Below are positions 42,705 through 51,742 of a stretch of DNA of 64,000 nucleotides, piece by piece. The stretch comes from Polymorphobacter_B sp038225475. Its GTDB lineage: Bacteria; Pseudomonadota; Alphaproteobacteria; Sphingomonadales; Sphingomonadaceae. The translations under genes and the position numbers were made by a program. The notes below the pieces were generated by a model. The model was not told where the DNA came from and searched no databases. It saw only the letters and a program-made list of their open reading frames with translations. The stretch spans positions 62,001 through 126,000 of the forward strand of contig JBBRRA010000001.1 of NCBI GenBank assembly GCA_038225475.1, written 5' to 3'. Every line of letters starts with the position of its first letter. Position 1 is the first letter of the stretch.

Positions 42705-44134
42705 TTTGGCCGACCCAGAAAAAATCGCAGGGCGCGCCGCCGTTGTCGGTGCCGGTCGTCTCGGCGCCCGGTGGCACTGCGGCATCAGCCCCGGTGGTCA
42801 GCGTCGCCAAGACCACGAAACTTGCCGACGCGGTTGTCGTCGATGCGCGCGCCGATCGTCAGACCGAGCTTAAAGTCGAGCTGCATCAGAAGCTTATCGA
42901 CCGGATCAATCTCGCCGCGCTCGATATGATGTCGCGCGAACAGGTCAGCCGCGAAATCGGCGAGCTGGTCGGCGAGATGCTCAAGGAGATGAACCACGCG
43001 CTCAACCGCGACGAGCGCGCGCGGCTGGTCGAGGATATTCTCGACGAGCTGCTCGGTCTCGGGCCGTTGGAGCCGCTGCTCAAGGACCCGACGATCACCG
43101 ACATCATGGTCAACACCTACAGCACGGTGTTCGTCGAACGCCGCGGCAAGATCGAAGAGACGCGGACGCAGTTTAAAGACGACAAGCACCTGCTGCGGAT
43201 CATCATGAAGATTGTCGCGGCGGTCGGGCGTCGGGTCGACGAGTCTTCGCCGATGGTCGATGCGCGGCTGCCCGATGGCAGCCGGATCAACGCGATCATT
43301 CCGCCGCTTGCCGTCGACGGCCCGATCCTGTCGATCCGGAAGTTTTCGAAGACGCCGATCGACATGGACAAGCTCGTTTCATACGGCAGCATGCCCGCCG
43401 ATGCGGCGACAGTGCTGCGTGCGATCGTCGAATGCCGCCGTAATGTATTGATTTCAGGCGGTACCGGGTCGGGCAAGACGACCATGCTCAACGCGATGTC
43501 GGCATCGATCGACGGCGGCGAGCGGATCGTCACGATCGAGGATTCGGCCGAGTTGCAGCTGCAGCAGCGCCACGTCGTGCGGCTTGAAACCCGCCCGCCC
43601 AATATCGAAGGCAAGGGCGAAGTCGGCCAGCGTGATCTCGTCAAGAATGCGCTGCGGATGCGCCCCGACCGGATCATCCTCGGCGAGTGCCGTTCGGGCG
43701 AGGCGTTCGACATGTTGCAGGCGATGAACACCGGCCATGATGGCTCGATGACGACGATCCACGCCAACACGCCGCGCGATGCGCTGTCGCGAATGGAACA
43801 GATGATCGGCATGAGCGGCATCGAAGTGTCGCCGAAATCCGCACGCGCGCAGATCGCCTCGGCGGTGCATGTCGTGCTGCAGCTCGAACGACTGTCCGAT
43901 GGCCGGCGGCGGCTGACCTCACTCAGCGAAGTTACCGGCATGGAAGGCGAGACGATCCTGATGCAGGAAATCTTCCGGTTCCACCGCGCGGGCGTCGGGC
44001 CCGACGGCGAGGTGCTCGGGCAGTTCGAACCGACCGGCATCCGGCCGAAATTCATGGAGCATCTCGCCGCGCGCGGGGTCACCCTGCCCTCGACGTTGTT
44101 CGACCCCAATCGCCGAATCGGACTTGCGTCGTGA
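42701..44134 (+). CDS. cpaF: Pilus assembly ATPase CpaF/TadA
   Basis: 477 residues. Secretion ATPase of the PulE/VirB11 superfamily: N-terminal helical domain (RDERARLVEDILDELLGLGP), Walker A in LISGGTGSGKTTMLNAMS (about residue 260), the Asp box, Walker B IILGECRSGEAFDMLQA and the His box GHDGSMTTIHANTPRDAL. It drives pilus assembly together with TadB and TadC. Overlaps cpaE upstream and tadB downstream. Confidence 0.94.
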   Translation: MIWPTQKKSQGAPPLSVPVVSAPGGTAASAPVVSVAKTTKLADAVVVDARADRQTELKVELHQKLIDRINLAALDMMSREQVSREIGELVGEMLKEMNHALNRDERARLVEDILDELLGLGPLEPLLKDPTITDIMVNTYSTVFVERRGKIEETRTQFKDDKHLLRIIMKIVAAVGRRVDESSPMVDARLPDGSRINAIIPPLAVDGPILSIRKFSKTPIDMDKLVSYGSMPADAATVLRAIVECRRNVLISGGTGSGKTTMLNAMSASIDGGERIVTIEDSAELQLQQRHVVRLETRPPNIEGKGEVGQRDLVKNALRMRPDRIILGECRSGEAFDMLQAMNTGHDGSMTTIHANTPRDALSRMEQMIGMSGIEVSPKSARAQIASAVHVVLQLERLSDGRRRLTSLSEVTGMEGETILMQEIFRFHRAGVGPDGEVLGQFEPTGIRPKFMEHLAARGVTLPSTLFDPNRRIGLAS

Positions 44135-45123
44135 CGTTGGTTGCACCGTGGCTGTTGTACGGCGCGCTGTTCCTTGCGGTGCTGCTCGCCGTCGAAGCGG
44201 CCGGCTTGTACCTGCGCGACGTTCGCGGCGCCAAAAAGCGCGTCAACAAACGCATGACGCTGATGGAATCGGGTGCGACGACCGACGAAGTGCTCAACCA
44301 GCTGCGCCGCAACGTGGCGCATACCAACCGCACGGGAATTTCGGCGCGGTTGTTGAGCTATCTCGAGCGCAAGCTGTCGCAGGCGGGCTATCTGCTGCCG
44401 GCGCGCGACCTGCTGTTCTACATGCTGGCGGCAACGATCAGCATTGCCTTTGCGGTCCCGATCGCGACCGGACTGACCGGGGGGTTCAAGCTCGACGGGT
44501 CGCTGATGATGGTCCTCGTCGTCGCGGTGTCGCTCGGCATCGGCGTGCCGCTGACGTGGCTCAACATCAAAGCGACGCGGCGCATCAAGAAGTTCGAACA
44601 GCAGTTCCCCATCGCGCTCGACATTTTCGTTCGCGGCCTTCGCGCCGGCCATCCGGTGCCGTCGGCGCTGGGGTTGTTGACGTCTGAAATGGCCGATCCG
44701 ATGGGCAGCGAATTCGGCATCGTGATCGACGAGGTCAACTATGGTCTCGACCTGCGCGATGCCCTCGAAAATCTGAGCGCACGGGTGCAAACCCCCGACA
44801 TTCAGATGTTCATCGTCTGCGTCTCGATCCAGGCCGAGACCGGCGGCAACCTTGCCGAAATCCTCGAAGGTCTGTCGCGCGTCATCCGCGACCGTGCCAG
44901 CATGGTGCTCAAGGTGCGGGCGCTCGCGAGCGAAGGCAAGATGTCGGGCATCATGCTCAGCATCCTGCCGGTGTTCACTTTCGTCACGACGTTTCTCAGC
45001 ACGCCGAAATTCTATACCGACGCGGTCAGCGATCCCATCTTCATGCCGGGCGCGATCGGCCTCGGCATTGTGTGGTTGTCGGGTGTGATGATCATTCGCC
45101 GCCTCATTGACCTAAAGGTGTGA
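44131..45123 (+). CDS. tadB: Tad platform protein TadB
   Basis: 330 residues. Membrane helices at about 6-25 and 95-145, then the T2SSF cytoplasmic domain (QFPIALDIFVRGLRAGHPV and VQTPDIQMFIVCVSIQAETG), ending in two more helices. Inner membrane platform of the Tad machine, interacting with CpaF. GTG start overlapping cpaF. Confidence 0.92.
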   Translation: MTLVAPWLLYGALFLAVLLAVEAAGLYLRDVRGAKKRVNKRMTLMESGATTDEVLNQLRRNVAHTNRTGISARLLSYLERKLSQAGYLLPARDLLFYMLAATISIAFAVPIATGLTGGFKLDGSLMMVLVVAVSLGIGVPLTWLNIKATRRIKKFEQQFPIALDIFVRGLRAGHPVPSALGLLTSEMADPMGSEFGIVIDEVNYGLDLRDALENLSARVQTPDIQMFIVCVSIQAETGGNLAEILEGLSRVIRDRASMVLKVRALASEGKMSGIMLSILPVFTFVTTFLSTPKFYTDAVSDPIFMPGAIGLGIVWLSGVMIIRRLIDLKV

Positions 45124-46094
45124 TGTCGATGCTTACCAATATCGGCCCGCTCCAACTACTGATCCTGCTGCTGGTGTTTGCAGCGACGATCATGATCTTC
45201 ATGTCGATCGCGCCGCTGTTCGCCAATCGCGTCAACCTCAATGCACGGTTGTCGGCGACACAGGGCGGGACGGGCATCAAGTCGAGCGTGCGTCTGCGGC
45301 CCGACCAGCAAGGCTCGGCATGGGCGAAACTCGTCCAGGCGATCGAATCGCGCGGCTTCTCGCTCGACGATTCGAAAAGCGATGTCGTTCGGCAAAAACT
45401 GGCGCTGGCGGGCTTCCACGGCTCGCATGCGGTGCGCATTTTCGTGCTGATGCGGATCATCCTGACGCTCGGCCTGCCGACGATCGCAGTGCTGTTCTTC
45501 TTTGTCAGCGGCTCGCAGATGTCGGCGGTCAATAGCTATCTGTACCTGACGGTGCTTGCCGCGATCGGGCTGTATATCCCCAACATGGTGGTCGATAATA
45601 TCGCCAACAGCCGCAAAAAGGCGATCCTCAACGGCTTTCCCGATACGCTCGACCTGATGCTGGTGTGCGTCGAGGCCGGGCTCGGGATCGACGCGTGCTT
45701 CAACCGCGTCGGGTCCGAGATCACCGCGTCGCACCCGCTGCTGTCCGAATTGCTGGCTTCGGTCGCGCTCGAGCTTCGCGCCGGACGCAGCCGTGAAGAC
45801 GCGCTCCGGCAACTCGTCAAGCGTAGCGCGGTGAACGAGATCGGTGCGTTCGTGACGCTAATCATCCAGTCGGACAAGCTCGGGTCGAGCATCGCGCAGG
45901 CGCTCAAGGCCTATGCTGCCGAAATGCGCGAGGGCCGCCGGATGCGCGCCGAAGAAAAGGCGCATCGTCTGCCGGTGCTGCTATCGATCCCGCTGGTGGC
46001 ATTCATGCTGCCGACGATGGTCGGCGTGCTGATGCTGCCGGCGATCATCGGGATGAAAAACGGCGGCACCGCCGTGTCGGTGGGCACGAACTGA
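45123..46094 (+). CDS. tadC: Tad platform protein TadC
   Basis: 323 residues from the ATG at 45123, one base overlap with the tadB stop. Same T2SSF layout as TadB: an N-terminal helix, two helices around 110-160, the cytoplasmic domain NGFPDTLDLMLVCVEAGLGI and IGAFVTLIIQSDKLGSSIAQAL, and C-terminal helices (PVLLSIPLVAFMLPTMVGVL). It forms the platform with TadB. Overlaps the downstream TPR gene by one base. Confidence 0.92.
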   Translation: MSMLTNIGPLQLLILLLVFAATIMIFMSIAPLFANRVNLNARLSATQGGTGIKSSVRLRPDQQGSAWAKLVQAIESRGFSLDDSKSDVVRQKLALAGFHGSHAVRIFVLMRIILTLGLPTIAVLFFFVSGSQMSAVNSYLYLTVLAAIGLYIPNMVVDNIANSRKKAILNGFPDTLDLMLVCVEAGLGIDACFNRVGSEITASHPLLSELLASVALELRAGRSREDALRQLVKRSAVNEIGAFVTLIIQSDKLGSSIAQALKAYAAEMREGRRMRAEEKAHRLPVLLSIPLVAFMLPTMVGVLMLPAIIGMKNGGTAVSVGTN

Positions 46095-47323
46095 TGCTGG
46101 CGCTGCACAGCCTGGCGCTCGGCGTCGTTCTGACCGACGGCAAGCACAACAGCGACAAGGGCCACAGCCTCAATATTCAGGTTCGCCCGATCAGCGCCGT
46201 TCGCGACGCGCCGGGGTCGGCGTATGACCAGGCGAAGGCTGATCTGCAGGCGGGCAATGCCGCGCAGGCGCTCGACGGTTTCCGCCGCGCAGTGCGCGAG
46301 ACGCCGCAGTCGGTGGATGCGCTCAATGGTCTTGCGGTGGTCTATGACCTGCTCGGACGCTTCGACCAGAGCCGCATTTACTATGAGGCCGCGCTGGCGA
46401 TCGCGCCGAATTCGCCGCTGGTTACATATAACTTCGGCTATTCGCTGTACCTTCAGCATGATTTCGCTGCCGCGCGGCCGTTGCTGACGATTGCGGCGCG
46501 CAGCGACGACGATGCGGCGAAGGCGGCGGCGTTTCACACGCTGCAACTGATTGTCGATGCGCCGGTTGCCGTCGCCGTGGCCGCGCCGGTGGTGGCCAAG
46601 CAATCGTGGGTCGAGCGCACCAGCGACGGCGAGCAGCGGCTGGTGCTCGACAAGGTCGCGCCGGTGCTCACGGCGGCAGGCGATACCCCGGCTGCCGAAA
46701 TCGCGTTGATTGCGCCGGCGGTGGCGTGGACCGATGTCGACGAGCGCCGGGTCGACCGCGCCGCGCGCGCCGAGGCGGTTGCCGCTGCAGCCGAGACAGC
46801 CGTTGCCGCCGCGTCAGCCGACCCAGTCGGAGTAGTGCGCGCCGCCCCGGTCGCGGTCTTGCCCGAGCCTGCCATCGCCGCGATCGCGCCGCATGCGATG
46901 GCGCATGCCGTGGCCGTCGCAATGCGCCCCGCGCGCGTAGTGCCATCGGGACGCCTTCCAGCTTTGGCGGTTGCCGAGGCGACGCTCGACCGTGCACGTG
47001 CGCCGGCCCCGCCGGTGCCCGCTTGGCATGGCCCTGAGGCGGTCGTTGCGCGCGGCTACCGCCTGCTCGCGGCCGACACCAGTTCGGATCCGGTCCGACG
47101 GCGGCGGCCCGCGCCGATCGAAGTCGGCGGCATGCTGTTTGCCGAACGGCTCGAAGTCGCCCGGCAGGCGCTCGCCGCCGATCCGCACTCGTTGACGCTC
47201 GACCGGCTCAGCGCCAGCCTGACGCCGATCGTGACCGCGGCGGATGCCGACGGCGGCGTTATGGCGAGCGGCCTCGACCGGCTGGCGAGCGGGCTCGCGC
47301 TGTTTGCACCGGCGCGCGGATGA
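46094..47323 (+). CDS. TPR protein of the Tad operon (TadD-like, Ala/Pro-rich)
   Basis: 409 residues. Two or three TPR units at about residues 43-150 (AYDQAKADLQAGNAAQALDG, YYEAALAIAPNSPLVTYNFG), then a long Ala/Pro/Val-rich low-complexity region and a small C-terminal part (RRRRPAPIEVGGMLFAERLE). Starts one base inside the tadC stop and overlaps the next TPR gene. TadD lipoproteins act as pilotins for the secretin; this one lacks a clear lipobox, so its exact role is open. Confidence 0.7.
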   Translation: MLALHSLALGVVLTDGKHNSDKGHSLNIQVRPISAVRDAPGSAYDQAKADLQAGNAAQALDGFRRAVRETPQSVDALNGLAVVYDLLGRFDQSRIYYEAALAIAPNSPLVTYNFGYSLYLQHDFAAARPLLTIAARSDDDAAKAAAFHTLQLIVDAPVAVAVAAPVVAKQSWVERTSDGEQRLVLDKVAPVLTAAGDTPAAEIALIAPAVAWTDVDERRVDRAARAEAVAAAAETAVAAASADPVGVVRAAPVAVLPEPAIAAIAPHAMAHAVAVAMRPARVVPSGRLPALAVAEATLDRARAPAPPVPAWHGPEAVVARGYRLLAADTSSDPVRRRRPAPIEVGGMLFAERLEVARQALAADPHSLTLDRLSASLTPIVTAADADGGVMASGLDRLASGLALFAPARG

Positions 47324-48201
47324 AGCGCGCGGGTCTTGCGGCGCTGGTGCTGCTGGTTGTGCCGGTGGCCGCAGCGGCGCGGCACAAGCCCGAGCCCACA
47401 CCAACATTGGCGAATGCCCCTGCCACGCCGGTACCGCTCGAGCAGATCGACGCGGCACTTGCGGGCGACAAGCCCGATATTGCGCGCGGATTGATCGAGC
47501 GCGCCAAGGCGGCGGGACAGGACGGCCCCGCGCTCCAACTGCGGCTCGCGAACTATTGGCTCGCGACCGGGTCATTCGGCCCGGCGGCGGCAGGTTTTGA
47601 ACAACTGACCACCGATGCCAGCGTCGCGGGCGCGGCATGGCAGGGCGTCGGTCTGGTGGCGCTGGCGCAGGGCAAATCGGTTCCCGCCGCAGCCGCGCTC
47701 GAAAAGGCCGTTGCGGCCAACCCGGCGCTGCCGCGTGCCTGGGCGGCGCTCGCGGTGACCGCCGACCAGCGCGGCGACTGGAAAAAGGCCGAGGCCGCGT
47801 ATGAGCGCGCGCTGGCACTCGCCCCCGACAGTGCGGTGACGTGGTCGAACCGCGGCTATTCGCGGATTCTGCAATCGCGCTACGGCGAGGCGATCAGCGA
47901 CCTTAACGAGGCGCTCAAGCTTGCGCCAACGCTGGCTGCCGCACAAAACAACCGGCGGCTGGCACTCGCGATGATGGGCAATTACACCGCCGCGTTTGCC
48001 GGTGGCGACCGCCATGAAATTGCGCGCGACCTCAACATCGTCGGGTTCGGCGCGATGCTGCGCGGCGACTATGCGGCGGCTGAGGGCTATTTCACCCGCG
48101 CGGTCGAGACCAACCCCGAATTCGACCGGACCGCATGGGCCAACCTGGCTTATCTCAAAAGCATTGCGCCGCGCCGCGAACCCGGCGGAGCGTCGAACTA
48201 A
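47320..48201 (+). CDS. TPR protein TadD
   Basis: 293 residues, overlapping the previous stop by ATGA. Signal peptide about 1-20 (KRAGLAALVLLVVPVAAAA), then several TPR units: KAEAAYERALALAPDSAVTWSNRGY, SDLNEALKLAPTLAAAQNNR and YAAAEGYFTRAVETNPEFDR (each shown in part). Periplasmic/outer membrane scaffold associated with the Tad secretin. No lipobox cysteine is seen near the cleavage site. Confidence 0.78.
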   Translation: MKRAGLAALVLLVVPVAAAARHKPEPTPTLANAPATPVPLEQIDAALAGDKPDIARGLIERAKAAGQDGPALQLRLANYWLATGSFGPAAAGFEQLTTDASVAGAAWQGVGLVALAQGKSVPAAAALEKAVAANPALPRAWAALAVTADQRGDWKKAEAAYERALALAPDSAVTWSNRGYSRILQSRYGEAISDLNEALKLAPTLAAAQNNRRLALAMMGNYTAAFAGGDRHEIARDLNIVGFGAMLRGDYAAAEGYFTRAVETNPEFDRTAWANLAYLKSIAPRREPGGASN

Positions 48202-48202
48202 A

Positions 48203-48700
48203 ATGGTGATGCAGATTGCGCACCTGCTCGGCATTGTTGCGCTACTGTGCGTGCTTGCCGCCGCGGTCTGCGATTTGCGCCGGTTCGAAATTCCCGATGG
48301 CTTGTCGATCGCGATCGTCGTGCTGTTCATCGGCTATGCGTTCGTGACCCCGCCGTCGGTATCGTGGCTGAGTGCGTTGTCGGCGCTGGCGTTGACCTTT
48401 GCGCTGGGCGTGCTGCTGTTCTGGCTCGGCTGGATGGGGGGCGGCGATGCCAAGCTGCTGCCGGCGATCGCGCTCTGGACCGGGCTGGGCGGGCTGCCGG
48501 TTTTGTTGATGGGGACCGCGATTGCCGGGGGCGTGCTTGCGGTGGTGCTGCTGGCGTTGCGCGCGCTGCCAGTGGCGGCGGGATCGGCCCCCGAAAGCCG
48601 CCCGCGCGTGCTGCGCCCCGGCGAGCCGCTGCCTTATGGCGTGGCGATCGCGGCGGGAACGCTGCTGTGGGTGTGGCAGCAATTCGGCAGCGCGCTGTAA
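48203..48700 (+). CDS. cpaA: Prepilin peptidase CpaA/TadV (A24 family)
   Basis: 165 residues from the ATG at 48203, one base after the TadD stop. Aspartyl protease of the A24 family without the methylase domain: first aspartate in AAAVCDLRRFEIPDGLS, second in the GxGD motif LGWMGGGDAKLLPAIALW. About five membrane helices. It removes the leader of Flp and TadE-type prepilins. Last gene of the Tad locus; its stop lies two bases from the convergent DUF1294 stop. Confidence 0.92.
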   Translation: MVMQIAHLLGIVALLCVLAAAVCDLRRFEIPDGLSIAIVVLFIGYAFVTPPSVSWLSALSALALTFALGVLLFWLGWMGGGDAKLLPAIALWTGLGGLPVLLMGTAIAGGVLAVVLLALRALPVAAGSAPESRPRVLRPGEPLPYGVAIAAGTLLWVWQQFGSAL

Positions 48701-48702
48701 CG

Positions 48703-48996
48703 CTAGATCAGCCGCTGCGCGATACCGAACGCGCTGATGCAGGTGGCGATGCCGGCCTGCAGCCCGACGATCATCATCAATTCAGAGGCGAACGGCTGCT
48801 TGAGCGTTTTGTGGCGCAGGCGGCGCTGCGCCGCGACCGCGCCGATCGAACCGCCGATCAATGCCATGACGAGCAACAGCCGCTCGGGCAATCGCCAGCC
48901 GCGCCGGATTGCGCGCTGCTTGTCGATCTCGAATGCCGCATAGGTGGCAAGGTTGACGACCGCAAAATAGAACCCCGCGCCCACCAACCAGATCAT
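48703..48996 (-). CDS. DUF1294 family small membrane protein
   Basis: 97 residues, about three membrane helices (residues 3-22, 40-60, 72-93). The motif AAFEIDKQRAIRRGWRLPE followed by LLLVMALIGGSIGAV and RRLRHKTLKQPFA identifies DUF1294, a family without known biochemical role. Convergent with cpaA. Confidence 0.85.
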   Translation of the reverse strand: MIWLVGAGFYFAVVNLATYAAFEIDKQRAIRRGWRLPERLLLVMALIGGSIGAVAAQRRLRHKTLKQPFASELMMIVGLQAGIATCISAFGIAQRLI

Positions 48997-49096
48997 CGGA
49001 CGCCCGTATTAAAGGTTAAGCCGTCGGAAAGGAATAACTGGCACCCGTCGGCTTCGCAACCCTAGGTAACGCGCTGCGCCGCCGATGCGTCGGCTT

Positions 49097-50386
49097 CTAG
49101 TCGGTATTAACAACCGTTCCGGCGCAGTTTCCGAAACCGATTGCAACGAAACCCTCGCGGCGCACCGTTGCGGTCAGGACCAGCTGGTCGCCCGCCTGCA
49201 GAAAGCCGCGCGTTTCGCCGTTGCCGAGCGCGATCGGCAGCGTGCCCCCGGTGGTGATTTCGAGCAGGCTGCCGCGCGCATCGGCGCCCGTGCCAGAGAT
49301 CGTGCCGGTGCCGAGCAGGTCGCCGGGGTGGAGGTCGCAACCGCCGCTGGCGTGGTGCGCCACAAGCTGCGCCGGCGTCCAGTACAGCGCGGTTGCGGCA
49401 ACCTGCGTCAGCCGCCGTGCGGGCAGCTTCGCAGCGCGCATCGCCGGTGTCGACAGCGCGACTTCGCACTCGATTTGAAACGCCCCATGCGCCTGGTCGC
49501 AGGCGTCCCACAGATACGCCAGCGGCTGCGGATCGCCCGCCGGGCGCGGCGGCTGCGCGACGCGGAACGGCGCGAGCGCCTCGGCAGTCACCAGCCACGG
49601 CGACACCGTCGTCAGGAAGTTTTTGGCGAGGAACGGCCCGAGCGGCGCATATTCCCACGCCTGAATGTCGCGCGCCGACCAATCGTTGAGCAGGCACAGC
49701 CCGGCGATGTGCGACGCCGCCTCGCCGATCGGGATCGGCTCCCCCAGCGCGTTGCCCGGCCCGATCCAGATGCCGAGTTCGAGTTCGAAATCGAGCCGGG
49801 CGCTGGGGGCGAACACCGGCGCGTCGGCTCCCGGCGGCTTGAGCTGCCCGCTGGGACGGCGCACTGCGGTTCCCGACACGCGCACCGACGACGCGCGGCC
49901 GTGATAGCCGATCGGAACATGCTTATAATTCGGCAGCAGCGGCTGATCGGGGCGGAACTGCTTGCCCACCGCTTCGGCATGATGAATGCCCGCGTAAAAA
50001 TCGGTATAGTCACCGATCCGCACCGGCAGGTGCAGCGTGCATTCCGCCATCGGCCGCAGCGCGGCGTCGATGCGGTCGTCGGCATCGGACTGCAGCAGCG
50101 CGAACAGCGCGCGCCGCAGCGCCCGGCGCGGCGCGGCACCGAGCGCGAGCAGCGGATTGAGCACCGGGCCGATCGCGGCTTCTGCAGCGCGCAGCGCGTC
50201 GCCCTCGAACAGGTCGAGCGCGGCGCTCAAGTCGACGATATAGTCGCCGATCGCGACGCCGCCGCGCGCCGGGCCAGCGTCCGAAAAAATGCCGAACGGC
50301 AAGTTCTGGATCGGAAAGTCGGCATGGCCATTGGCGCTGGCGACGCGGCTGGTGGTGGCCGGGTCGTGGGTTTCATCGAGCATCAT
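49097..50386 (-). CDS. fahA: Fumarylacetoacetase
   Basis: 429 residues from the ATG at 50386, which overlaps the hmgA stop (ATGA). N-terminal SH3-like domain (FPIQNLPFGIFS), then the FAH domain with YTDFYAGIHHAEAVGKQFRP, YKHVPIGYHGRASSV, the Mg-binding LDFELELGIWIGPGN and LNDWSARDIQAWEYAPLGP, all near-identical in style to the known enzyme. It cleaves fumarylacetoacetate to fumarate and acetoacetate, the last step of tyrosine degradation. Maleylacetoacetate isomerase is not in the window. Confidence 0.94.
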   Translation of the reverse strand: MMLDETHDPATTSRVASANGHADFPIQNLPFGIFSDAGPARGGVAIGDYIVDLSAALDLFEGDALRAAEAAIGPVLNPLLALGAAPRRALRRALFALLQSDADDRIDAALRPMAECTLHLPVRIGDYTDFYAGIHHAEAVGKQFRPDQPLLPNYKHVPIGYHGRASSVRVSGTAVRRPSGQLKPPGADAPVFAPSARLDFELELGIWIGPGNALGEPIPIGEAASHIAGLCLLNDWSARDIQAWEYAPLGPFLAKNFLTTVSPWLVTAEALAPFRVAQPPRPAGDPQPLAYLWDACDQAHGAFQIECEVALSTPAMRAAKLPARRLTQVAATALYWTPAQLVAHHASGGCDLHPGDLLGTGTISGTGADARGSLLEITTGGTLPIALGNGETRGFLQAGDQLVLTATVRREGFVAIGFGNCAGTVVNTD

Positions 50387-51639
50387 CGCAGCGTCGCCTT
50401 TGGAAAGCCGGCCCACGCGGCGTCATAATCGGGCTGGGCATGCGCCAGCGCCACGCCGGTCGGCGCAAACGGCCAGCAGCTTTCGACCATGAACGCCATC
50501 GTGCCCGACAGCTTTTGCGGTTGCAACGCCGCCTCGGTCGCGGCGCGCCAGCTTGCGACATCGGGGCCGTGCCCGGCCATCATATTGTGCAGCGACAACC
50601 CGCCGGGCGCGAAGCCGTCAGCCTTGGCATCGTGCGCGCCCTCGATCAGCCCCATGCACTCGCTCATCACATTGCGGTGGAACCACGGCGGGCGGAACGT
50701 GTCTTCGCCGACCAGCCAGCGCGGCGGGAAGATGACGAAGTCGGCGTTGGCGCGCCCCGGCGTCTCGCTGGGGCTGGTCAGCACGGTATAGATCGACGGA
50801 TCGGGGTGGTCGAAACTGACGCTGCCCATCGTGTTGAAGCGGCGCAGGTCGTATTTGCACGGCGCAAGATTGCCGTGCCACGCGACGACATCGAACGGGC
50901 TATGGTCGAGCGTGGTCGTCCACAGCTTGCCGCCGAATTTCTGGATCAGCTCAAACGGCTCGTCGCGGTCCTCGAACGCGGCGGCGGGCGTTTCGAAGTC
51001 GCGCGGGTTGGCAAGGCCGTTCGCCCCGAGCGGGCCCAGCTCGGGCAGGCGGAACGGGCTGCCACGGTTTTCGACGAGATAGCCGCGCGCCGCGCCGTCA
51101 GGCAGCGCCACCGCATAGCGCACGCCGCGCGGGATCAGTGCGATCTCGAGCGGCGCAAGGTCGATGCTCCCGAACTCGGTGGTGATCGCCAGCCGCCCGG
51201 CCTGCGGGATAATCAGCGTCTCGCCATCGGCATTGAAAAACGCGCGGCGCACCATGTCGCGGTTGGCGGCATAGGTCAGCACGACGACGCCGCTCAGCGC
51301 GTGCGGATCGCCGTTGTGCAGCATCGGCATCACCGAATCGTGAAAATCGACCGGCGCGTCGGGCATCGCCATCGGCGACCAGCGCAGCCGGTTCGGCGGC
51401 GGCGGCGCGGTGAAATTGGCGGCCGGGTCGAGCGCCAGCGTGAACGGCGCGTGCATCGCGCTCGGCCGCAGCCGGTAAAGCCAGCTGCGGCGATTGTCGG
51501 CGCGCGGCGCGGTGAACGCGGTCCCCGACAGCTGCTCGGCATACAGCCCGAACGCCGGGCGCTGCGGCGAATTGCGCCCGCTGGGCAGCGCGCCGGGAAC
51601 GGCCTCGGTGGCGAAATGGTTGCCGAAGCCGGTCAGCAT
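50383..51639 (-). CDS. hmgA: Homogentisate 1,2-dioxygenase
   Basis: 418 residues. Characteristic N-terminus GFGNHFATEAVPGALPSGRN, SPFDVVAWHGNLAPCKYDL, FPPRWLVGEDTFRPPWFHRN with an iron-binding His, and NMMAGHGPDVASW. It opens the homogentisate ring. Upstream by about 100 bp lies hpd, with a long palindrome in between; fahA overlaps its stop. Confidence 0.95.
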   Translation of the reverse strand: MLTGFGNHFATEAVPGALPSGRNSPQRPAFGLYAEQLSGTAFTAPRADNRRSWLYRLRPSAMHAPFTLALDPAANFTAPPPPNRLRWSPMAMPDAPVDFHDSVMPMLHNGDPHALSGVVVLTYAANRDMVRRAFFNADGETLIIPQAGRLAITTEFGSIDLAPLEIALIPRGVRYAVALPDGAARGYLVENRGSPFRLPELGPLGANGLANPRDFETPAAAFEDRDEPFELIQKFGGKLWTTTLDHSPFDVVAWHGNLAPCKYDLRRFNTMGSVSFDHPDPSIYTVLTSPSETPGRANADFVIFPPRWLVGEDTFRPPWFHRNVMSECMGLIEGAHDAKADGFAPGGLSLHNMMAGHGPDVASWRAATEAALQPQKLSGTMAFMVESCWPFAPTGVALAHAQPDYDAAWAGFPKATLR

Positions 51640-51656
51640 GGGGCTGGCCAGTTGCC

Positions 51657-51732
51657 GTCACCCCGGCGCAGGCCGGGGCCGATCAAGCTCGGACATTCGC
51701 ATGTGATCGACCCGGGCCTGCGCCGGGGTGAC
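51657..51732. repeat. 76-bp palindromic element between hmgA and hpd
   Basis: An 18-base perfect arm GTCACCCCGGCGCAGGCC (51657-51674) is complementary to 51715-51732; the pairing extends inward to about 29 bases with few mismatches (51657-51685 with 51704-51732), leaving an 18-base loop. The CCCCGGCGCAGGCCGGGG-type unit resembles intergenic REP-like palindromes dispersed in sphingomonad genomes. Confidence 0.75.
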
Positions 51733-51742
51733 GCGCTGTTGG

